Shown: piece by piece, positions 1-5,394 of the stretch
How the letters are laid out: each line of letters begins with the position of its first letter
Numbering within the stretch: the stretch's first letter is position 1
Assembly: GCA_021776885.1 (NCBI GenBank)
Contig: JAJFFA010000159.1
Span: forward strand, 1 to 5,394
Direction of reading: 5' to 3'
Length of the DNA: 5,394 bases
From: Planctomycetota bacterium
Lineage (GTDB): Bacteria; Planctomycetota; UBA1135; GCA-002686595
Made by a program: the position numbers and the translations under genes
The notes under the pieces: generated by a model
Told to the model about the DNA's origin: nothing
Seen by the model: the letters and a program-made list of their open reading frames with translations, nothing else
The model's database searches: none

Positions 1-56
1 TGCCCTGGGAGACAGAGGAGCAGGAGCGCGGCCCAGCCGGAGAGATGCAGGTGCAT
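1..56 (-). CDS. Start of a probable exported protein (3' end outside window)
   Basis: An ATG at 54-56 on the minus strand opens a frame that runs to the left edge without a stop. The 18 visible residues are MHLHLSGWAALLLLCLPG. This is a short N-region followed by a hydrophobic core (WAALLLLCL), typical of a signal peptide or membrane anchor. Cys15 lies in LLLLC, which is not a good lipobox. The start lies 9 bases after the stop of the 216-residue protein, consistent with an operon. There is no clear Shine-Dalgarno sequence (ACCGCCCCC directly upstream), so the exact start is uncertain and translation may be coupled to the gene before. Only 56 bases are visible, so the protein cannot be identified. 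Confidence 0.5.
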   Translation of the reverse strand, partial: MHLHLSGWAALLLLCLPG

Positions 57-65
57 GGGGGCGGT

Positions 66-716
66 CTACTCGCTCAGCCAGGCGGGGTACGAGGCACAGC
101 GGGCCTGGGCCAGGTCGGGCGGCGTCGACGCACCCAGGAGCGACCTCAGGGGCGGCAGCGCGGCCTCGGCGTCGAGCTGCTCCGCGACGGCGCCGAAGAG
201 CTCGATGGCGAAGGTCCAGTGGGTCGCGCCCGCGACCTCGAGGGTCGTGAGCTCCGCCGCGCCGCCGCTGCGCACGTGGCGCTGCTCCGGGTTCGGGATC
301 AGGGAGCCGCCCGCGACCTCGCAGGCGAAGAGCGCGCGCGACTTGGCGCAGGAGATCCAGCTCGGGGAGCCTGCGCCGAGGGCGGAGACCAGGGGCGACA
401 CGGCCGATCCCGCGGCGCTCCACTTCGTCCAGGCTTCGAGGCGGGCGTGCAGACCGGCGTGCAGCTCGACCGAGATCCCCGGACCCCGCTGCGCCTTGAC
501 CTCGAGCTTGCCCCCGCGGAGCTTCAAGCCGACCTGCGGGCACCCGCGGAGGACGAGGTAGCGGTCCGTGCGCGCCTGGCTGCGGGTCGCTTCGATTCCG
601 AAGCTGGAAGCGCGCTGGGCGAACCAGGTCTCGAGCTCGGCCGAGGGCGCTCCGCTGCCGAACCAGCGTGCCTCGAGGCTCAGGCTCGAGGCCTCCTTAA
701 GCACAGGTGCGGACAT
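66..716 (-). CDS. Conserved-looking protein of unknown function, weak CYTH-like motif
   Basis: This 216-residue protein has an ATG start preceded by GAGAGGAG, which supports the chosen start. It has no signal peptide or membrane segment, so it is probably cytoplasmic. Visible blocks are ARWFGSG (16-22), RTDRYLVL (49-56), VGLKLRGGKLEVKAQR (62-77), LEAWTKWS (93-100) and ELTTLEVAG followed by HWTFAIELFG (155-174). The alternating charged strand LKLRGGKLEVK, followed by a W-x-K-W block, resembles an uncharacterised family I recall from other bacteria. It also faintly recalls the charged strands of CYTH/triphosphate-tunnel proteins, but the ExExK signature at the N-terminus is absent, so that link is only a hypothesis. 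I cannot name a substrate or partner. It starts 21 bases after the FG-GAP gene ends and is followed 9 bases later by another probable start, so co-transcription is likely. Codon use matches its neighbours, and there is no sign of damage. Confidence 0.83.
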   Translation of the reverse strand: MSAPVLKEASSLSLEARWFGSGAPSAELETWFAQRASSFGIEATRSQARTDRYLVLRGCPQVGLKLRGGKLEVKAQRGPGISVELHAGLHARLEAWTKWSAAGSAVSPLVSALGAGSPSWISCAKSRALFACEVAGGSLIPNPEQRHVRSGGAAELTTLEVAGATHWTFAIELFGAVAEQLDAEAALPPLRSLLGASTPPDLAQARCASYPAWLSE

Positions 717-719
717 GGT

Positions 720-727
720 CTCCTCTC
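720..727 (-). promoter_or_regulatory. Ribosome binding site of the 216-residue protein
   Basis: On the minus strand GAGAGGAG lies directly before the ATG at 714-716, leaving three bases (ACC) between its last G and the start. The purine block is the clearest Shine-Dalgarno match in front of any gene here and supports the ATG start. The spacing is short if AGGAG pairs with the 16S tail and more usual (five bases) if GAGAGG does. Confidence 0.6.
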
Positions 728-737
728 GGTAGGCGCT

Positions 738-2558
738 TCAAGGCAAGGCTTCCTCGCGCACGATCCCCGCTCCTTCGCGGATCCAGAGCCGGCGGCCGGC
801 GGCGCCGTGCTCGAGCGTCTCGCGCGTGCCCGAGGGCCAGAACACGTGCAGGGCGGCGTAGGACTCGGCCTGGCCCAGGCCGAAGTGCAGCCAGGGCGAG
901 GAGGCGGACTGGTAGCCGACGGCGGTCTGCACCTCGCCCAGCAGGCCGACCTGGTCCGCTCCGGGCAGCACCAGGACGGCGCGTGCACCCAGACCGTCCG
1001 CCGGCGTGCGCGGGCCGCTGGCCTGGGGCGCCTGGGGGCCCAGCAGGCGCACGGCGAGCCTCTGTGTTTTATATGCCCGATTCATGCCGAGGGCCGGCGG
1101 CCCGTCCAGGCGCGAGAGCACCAGGTCCGGGGCACCGTCGCCGTCGAGGTCGCCCACGGCGCTGCCACGGGTCGAGCTGGGGGCGAAGAGCAGCGAGGCG
1201 CGGGAGGTGGGCAGGAGGGCGCGCGCGCGCGGCTCGGGTCCGAGGGCCCAGAGGCTGTCGGCCTGGGCGTAGGTCGTGCCCGTGTGGGCCTCGTCCGCCT
1301 GGGGGTAGACGTGGCCGTTGGCGCTGAACAGCTCGAGCCAGCCGTCGCCGTCGAAGTCGACCAGGTGCGCGCCCCAGGACAGCAGCGGTCGGGTTGCCGC
1401 GCCCAGCCCGTAGCGGTAGGTGGCGTTCTCGAAGCCGACGTCGGCGGCCAGGAACAGCTCGGTCGGCTCGTCGGAGAAGTTGGTCACGGCCAGGTCCATG
1501 CGCCCGTCGCGGTCGACATCGCCCACGGCCACGCCCATGCCGGCCTCGGCGCGCCCGTCGATCGAGAGGGCGATCCCCGCGCTCCAGCCGTGGTCCTCGA
1601 AGTGGCCCGCGCCGTCGTTGACCAGCAGCAGGTTGGGCGAGCTGTCGCAGGCCACGACCAGGTCCGTGTCGCCGTCGCTGTCCGCATCGAAGGGGGCCAC
1701 GGCCAGGGTGTAGCCGCTCGGGACCGCGGCCAGGCTGCCGGGGCGCTCCTCGAACAGCCCGTCTCCGCGGCCGAAGAGCAGGGCGTCGGGCTGGGCGGCC
1801 AGACCGCGCGGCCCGCAGTAGACGTCGTAGCCCTTCCAGCGGCAGGGGATCGCCAGGCTGCCTTCCCCCAGGGCGCCGCTCGGCGGTTCGACGGGGTCGA
1901 GGTCGAGGTAGAGCCCGACGTAGAGGTCCAGCCGGCCGTCGCGGTCGGCGTCGAACAGGGCCAGGCTGGAGACCCAGTCGGGTGGGGCGCCCGGGGCGCG
2001 CTCGCGGCCGACCTCGATCACCCGCGCCGGGTCGTCCGGCAGGAGCCGGTTGTGCACGACCAGGGCGCCCTGCTCGTCCTGCAGCAGGACCACCAGGGAG
2101 CCGAAGCCGCCGGCGACCAGGTCGGCGTCGCCATCCCCGTCGATGTCGCCGCTGGCCAGCCCGGTCCACCAGCCGCTGAGGCCCGGACCGGTCAGGCGCG
2201 TGAAGTGGCCTCGACCGTCGTTCTCGTAGACGATCAGGTCGGCCCCCGGGCCGCTCTGCAGGGCGTCGAGGGAGGGCATGCCCTGGGCGAAGACCAGGTC
2301 GAGGTCGTCGTCGCCACCCAGGTCGAGCAGGGCCACCCCGGCCCCGTTCGCCTCGAGGATGGTGGCCTTCTCTGCCCCGCCACAGACGTTGACGTGGTCG
2401 ACGCCGCGGGCCTCGGCTTCGTCGACCAGCAGCTCGTTGTCGGGCGTCCCCGCGCGGGTCGCGGGCGCGGTCCCGGTCGCGGTTCCGGGGGTGGGCTCCT
2501 CGCCGGCGCAGGCTGCGCCGGCGAGGGCCAGGACCAGGACCAGCTTGGGCGCGGACAT
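738..2558 (-). CDS. Secreted CRTAC1-type FG-GAP/VCBS repeat protein with ASPIC/UnbV domain
   Basis: This 606-residue protein starts at an ATG and has an N-terminal export signal: Lys5, then a hydrophobic stretch 6-16, then Cys17. The LAGAAC sequence is a poor lipobox because Gly is at -3, so either lipoprotein processing or cleavage after ACA (16-18) is possible. Seven calcium-loop motifs of the form DxDxDGxxDL begin at residues 79, 138, 203, 291, 347, 401 and 470. The first is degenerate (DLGGDDDLDL), and the sixth has Glu in place of the last Asp. Seven such repeats fit a beta-propeller. Family hallmarks include ANGHVYP (413-419), RGSAVGDLDGDG (464-475) and CRWKGYDVYCGP (239-250), whose two cysteines could form a disulfide. 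Residues from about 495 to 590 match ASPIC/UnbV, with GLGARAVLVLPG, LHFGLG and VFWPSGTRETL. The molecular role of bacterial members is poorly defined; binding or adhesion outside the cytoplasm is the usual guess. The Shine-Dalgarno signal is weak (GGGTGG about 12 bases upstream), which fits translation following the upstream gene. Confidence 0.92.
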   Translation of the reverse strand: MSAPKLVLVLALAGAACAGEEPTPGTATGTAPATRAGTPDNELLVDEAEARGVDHVNVCGGAEKATILEANGAGVALLDLGGDDDLDLVFAQGMPSLDALQSGPGADLIVYENDGRGHFTRLTGPGLSGWWTGLASGDIDGDGDADLVAGGFGSLVVLLQDEQGALVVHNRLLPDDPARVIEVGRERAPGAPPDWVSSLALFDADRDGRLDLYVGLYLDLDPVEPPSGALGEGSLAIPCRWKGYDVYCGPRGLAAQPDALLFGRGDGLFEERPGSLAAVPSGYTLAVAPFDADSDGDTDLVVACDSSPNLLLVNDGAGHFEDHGWSAGIALSIDGRAEAGMGVAVGDVDRDGRMDLAVTNFSDEPTELFLAADVGFENATYRYGLGAATRPLLSWGAHLVDFDGDGWLELFSANGHVYPQADEAHTGTTYAQADSLWALGPEPRARALLPTSRASLLFAPSSTRGSAVGDLDGDGAPDLVLSRLDGPPALGMNRAYKTQRLAVRLLGPQAPQASGPRTPADGLGARAVLVLPGADQVGLLGEVQTAVGYQSASSPWLHFGLGQAESYAALHVFWPSGTRETLEHGAAGRRLWIREGAGIVREEALP

Positions 2559-2598
2559 CCGCGCAACGTTACCACCCGGGAGCGCCGGGCGAGGCCTG

Positions 2599-5394
2599 CT
2601 AGTCCAGCGCCAAGGGCTCCCGGGCGCGCTGCAGCTGCAGAACCAGGGCGTCGGGGTCCACGATCAGGTGCGTGGGCTCGAAGTCGCAGGTCAGCTCGAA
2701 GGCGCCGCTCTCGTCCGCGCCCAGGACCAGCTGCGTGCGCTGCTCCTGCCAGGGCTCCGCCCCCTCGTCCTGCGGGTCGGGGAAGCGCTCGCCGCGCACG
2801 GCGGCGACCTCGACCGGCATGCGGCCCGTGCCGGTGTTCGCCAGCTCGCCCGTGACGACCCAGCCGCCCGCCGCGCCGCCCGTGGCGCGCCGCGCGACAT
2901 CGCGCGTCTCGTAGCGCGGGACCACGACCTCGAAGTACCACTGCTGGACGAAGGCGTCGTAGGCCTCGAGGTCCGTGGCGAAGGTGCGCATGTGGCGCAC
3001 GAGGTCCTGCAGGACCGGGTAGTCCGGGCCCTGCTCGTAGCGCCGGATGAAGGTGCGCAGGCCCTCGAGGCAGTCCTCTCGGCCCATCTCCTGCAACAGC
3101 ATCCAGGCCACCCAGCCGCCCTTGTCGTAGGTCGCGCTGGTGTCGCCGGGGCGCGAGCCGTCGATCAGGACCTGCGGGCGCTCGGAGTCCGCGACGCGCT
3201 GCTCGCCGTAGCTGCGCTCGATGTCCTTGCAGAAGGCGATGCGCGACTCGAGCCCCTTCTCCTCGTCGATCAAGAGGATCGTCGAGAAGTGCGACATGCC
3301 CTCCGACAGGATGTTCCCGCCGGGTCCCTCGCCGGGGACCAGCATGTTGCCCCACCACTGGTGCGCCGCCTCGTGGGCCGTGATCATGAAGGGCGCGTTG
3401 GCCTCGGGCGTCGGGCGCGAGAGGAAGCCGATGCCCTCGGCGAAGGTGATGTCGGTGGGGAAGCCCTGGGCGTAGCCCGCCAGGGCCGGGAACTCGGAGA
3501 GCTTGAGCTCGGCCCACGGGTACTCGCGGAACCACTCGCCGTAGTGCTCGCGCGCGGCGTCGAGGGCGGAGAGCATCTCCGCGACGTTGTAGGCGTGCTC
3601 GGGGTGGTGGTAGATCGCCGTGCCCTGGCCCTCGAGCACGGCCCAGCGACCCGCGACGACGTTGAAGAAGTGCACCGGGTGGTCCGACTCCCAGAGCACG
3701 CTGCGCGTGCCCTCCTCGAGGGTCTCTTCCGTCTTCACGCCGACCGAGTTGTAGATGTACTCCGCCGGGCCGGAGAGGCGCACGCGGGTCGAGAACGTGC
3801 CGTTGCTGCCGAAGCCGGATCGAGTGCGGCCCTCGAAGTGGTCGTCGGGATACTCCTTGGCATCGCTCTGGTTCTCCTCGTCGACGCCTACGCCCTGGAC
3901 AAAGCCGAGCACGGGCACGAACGTCGGGCGGAACGAGGTCAGGACCACACCGCCGGGCAGGACGAACTCGCTCGCGCCGCCGCCGTTGCGCGTGGCCACG
4001 TCGGGGAAGCGCGTCTCGTGCTGGAAGCCCAGCTTGACCCGCGCACCCGGCTCGAGGGCCGGATCGAGCTCGAACACGATCAGTCCCGCGCGGTCGTCGG
4101 GTTCGACGCTCGTGTCGTCGAGCTCCCAGGTGACCTCTTCCCAGGCCTGGCCGCGGGTGATCGCCAGCTGCGCGAGGGCCTCGTCGCCGTCGTTCTCGAG
4201 CTCGAAGCTTCCGTCGACCGCGATCCAGTTGCGCAGCGGGTCGAGCTGCATGTCCAGCTCGACGTGGCGCAGGGAGGGCGGCTCGTAGTCGGCCCAGGTC
4301 TGGATGTTCTTGCGCCAGTAGTCCTTCTGCGCCTTCTCGGCCGCGTCGCCGCCGAAGCCGGCCTCGATCTTCTGGTGCAGGACGATCGCGAGGGTGATCG
4401 GGACGAGCGAGAAGAACAGCAGCACGAGGCCGTTCCGCACCAGGGCGCGGGGTCTCAGGCGCCAGATCGTGCCCGACGCGTCGGCGTCGCGGCGCGGGAA
4501 GAAGCGCACGGTGGCGAGCACGAAGACGACCGCCAGGGAGAGGGCCAAGGCACGGTTGAGGATCAGCGCCTGGCGGTCGATCTCGAACACGCTCATGTCG
4601 CTCCAGGGCAGGACGCCCCAGACCGGCCAGTTGGTCACCCATGTGCCGTCGCCGCTGAACAGGTGCCGGGCCGTGCCGATCAGCGCCGCCAGGCCGATGC
4701 CGTAGGTCGTGTAGCGGCTCTTGCAGAGCGAGTAGACGAAGCCGACGAATGCGGCCCAGAGGATCAGGGTCGGCAGCAGGATCGCCCCCCAGACCAGGGC
4801 GAAGGGGACGATGTCGAAGGCCACCTTGCCCTGCACCAGGAGCACCACGACGGAGGTCGCCAGGGTCACGGCGAGGGTGGCCAGGCCGACGACCGAGTTG
4901 GCCAGTGTCTTGCCGAACAGCATCGCCGCGGTCGAGGTCGGGCTGGCGAAGGCGATCGCGGCCAGGCCCAGCCCGCGCTCTCGGCGCAGGGACTCCACGG
5001 CGTAGAACAGGATCAGCAGGCACAGCAGGGTCGAGAGCCAGTTGAGCGACCCGGTGGCGATGGTGCCCGGCGTCCACAGGACCTCGGTGCCGAAGGCGCC
5101 CGTGCGCAGGACGGTGCCCGAGACCGTGAACATCACGATCAAGGGGATGAACAGATACAGCCCCGGCTGGGCGCGCAGGGCGCGGGCCTCGGTGCGCGTC
5201 CACTCCAGCACGGCGCCCAGGAAGCTCGGGCGGCGGGTGCTCATGCCGAGGGACGCGAGCGGCGCGGCGGCCGGGACGGTTCCGTCAGCGCTCGCGGAGA
5301 GCGGGGCGACGGGCAGGGCCTGGCCGGGGGCGAGGGTCACGCGCTCGCCGCGCAGGGTGCTGGCGAAGTGGCGCTGGGTGAGGACGACGAAGAA
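2599..5394 (-). CDS. ABC-2-type permease fused to M1-family zinc aminopeptidase (5' end outside window)
   Basis: The frame is open to the right edge: the 18 codons before the GTG at 5340 contain no stop and begin with FFVVLTQRH, which looks like the end of a membrane helix. The start therefore lies outside, and 931 residues are visible. Counting from the first visible codon, hydrophobic segments lie near 79-96, 115-134, 166-188, 198-224, 277-299 and 319-341, with a weaker one at 231-246. This is the pattern of an ABC-2 permease half. A soluble M1-like region follows from about 355. It has HEAAH at 674-678 (bases 3361-3375), a third zinc-ligand candidate Glu698 (3301-3303), FAEGIGF around Glu653 in place of the usual GAMEN motif, and YDKGG with Tyr756 as the likely catalytic tyrosine. 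Known full-length fusions of this kind are roughly 1100-1200 residues and carry a second permease half at the N-terminus, so that half is probably what is missing. The zinc site looks intact, so peptidase activity is plausible. The substrate is unknown, and the ABC ATPase partner is not in the window. It ends in TAG about 40 bases before the next gene. Confidence 0.92.
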   Translation of the reverse strand, partial: FFVVLTQRHFASTLRGERVTLAPGQALPVAPLSASADGTVPAAAPLASLGMSTRRPSFLGAVLEWTRTEARALRAQPGLYLFIPLIVMFTVSGTVLRTGAFGTEVLWTPGTIATGSLNWLSTLLCLLILFYAVESLRRERGLGLAAIAFASPTSTAAMLFGKTLANSVVGLATLAVTLATSVVVLLVQGKVAFDIVPFALVWGAILLPTLILWAAFVGFVYSLCKSRYTTYGIGLAALIGTARHLFSGDGTWVTNWPVWGVLPWSDMSVFEIDRQALILNRALALSLAVVFVLATVRFFPRRDADASGTIWRLRPRALVRNGLVLLFFSLVPITLAIVLHQKIEAGFGGDAAEKAQKDYWRKNIQTWADYEPPSLRHVELDMQLDPLRNWIAVDGSFELENDGDEALAQLAITRGQAWEEVTWELDDTSVEPDDRAGLIVFELDPALEPGARVKLGFQHETRFPDVATRNGGGASEFVLPGGVVLTSFRPTFVPVLGFVQGVGVDEENQSDAKEYPDDHFEGRTRSGFGSNGTFSTRVRLSGPAEYIYNSVGVKTEETLEEGTRSVLWESDHPVHFFNVVAGRWAVLEGQGTAIYHHPEHAYNVAEMLSALDAAREHYGEWFREYPWAELKLSEFPALAGYAQGFPTDITFAEGIGFLSRPTPEANAPFMITAHEAAHQWWGNMLVPGEGPGGNILSEGMSHFSTILLIDEEKGLESRIAFCKDIERSYGEQRVADSERPQVLIDGSRPGDTSATYDKGGWVAWMLLQEMGREDCLEGLRTFIRRYEQGPDYPVLQDLVRHMRTFATDLEAYDAFVQQWYFEVVVPRYETRDVARRATGGAAGGWVVTGELANTGTGRMPVEVAAVRGERFPDPQDEGAEPWQEQRTQLVLGADESGAFELTCDFEPTHLIVDPDALVLQLQRAREPLALD

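Noticed and set aside
1069..2169. A 366-codon minus-strand frame inside the FG-GAP gene.
   Set aside because: It is an Arg/Gly/Pro-rich shadow of the repeat-encoding DNA. Its apparent repeats come from the DxDxDG codons read one base off.
2571..2595. A possible terminator hairpin (CCCGG/CCGGG) in the gap before the FG-GAP gene.
   Set aside because: The stem is only five base pairs, no T-run follows, and such inverted repeats are common by chance at this base composition.
45..2855. A 936-codon open frame on the plus strand.
   Set aside because: It runs antisense to two well-supported genes. The product is low-complexity (Gly, Ala, Arg, Val, Gln) with no recognisable domain, and it crosses two gene boundaries, as expected from high G+C.
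2234..5203. A 989-codon minus-strand frame overlapping the permease/peptidase gene.
   Set aside because: It is an Arg/Pro/Gly-rich out-of-frame reading that spans the stop of one gene and the start of the next, while the other frame carries clear M1 and FG-GAP motifs.
5242..5340. GTG at 5340 or ATG at 5242-5244 as the real start of the permease/peptidase gene.
   Set aside because: Neither has a Shine-Dalgarno sequence. The frame continues upstream without a stop into a membrane-helix-like sequence, and relatives have a further permease half there.

Overview
The window is G+C-rich chromosomal DNA, densely packed with genes that all read on the minus strand. From right to left, the transcription order, it holds: (1) the C-terminal part of a large ABC-2-type permease fused to an M1-family metallopeptidase, cut by the right edge (2599-5394); (2) a secreted FG-GAP/VCBS-repeat protein of the CRTAC1 type with a C-terminal ASPIC/UnbV domain (738-2558); (3) a 216-residue protein of unknown function with a weak CYTH-like motif (66-716); and (4) the first 18 codons of a probable exported protein, cut by the left edge (1-56).

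The gaps between the genes are about 40, 21 and 9 bases. I see no convincing terminator or promoter in them, so the four genes could form one operon read right to left. Its promoter would lie beyond the right edge.

High G+C, third-position G/C codon use, a CRTAC1-type FG-GAP protein and a permease/aminopeptidase fusion together suggest a Gram-negative-type bacterium such as a planctomycete, a myxobacterium or a related environmental lineage. This is an inference from gene content. No taxonomic marker gene is present.

The permease/peptidase would sit in the inner membrane with its zinc peptidase domain attached, and would normally need an ABC ATPase, probably encoded further upstream outside the window. 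The FG-GAP protein is exported and probably binds calcium through a beta-propeller. The 216-residue protein has no signal peptide and is probably cytoplasmic. Nothing in the sequence links the four into a known pathway. No RNA genes, CRISPR arrays, insertion sequences or long repeats were seen. The long frames on the plus strand and in the second minus frame look like by-products of high G+C.
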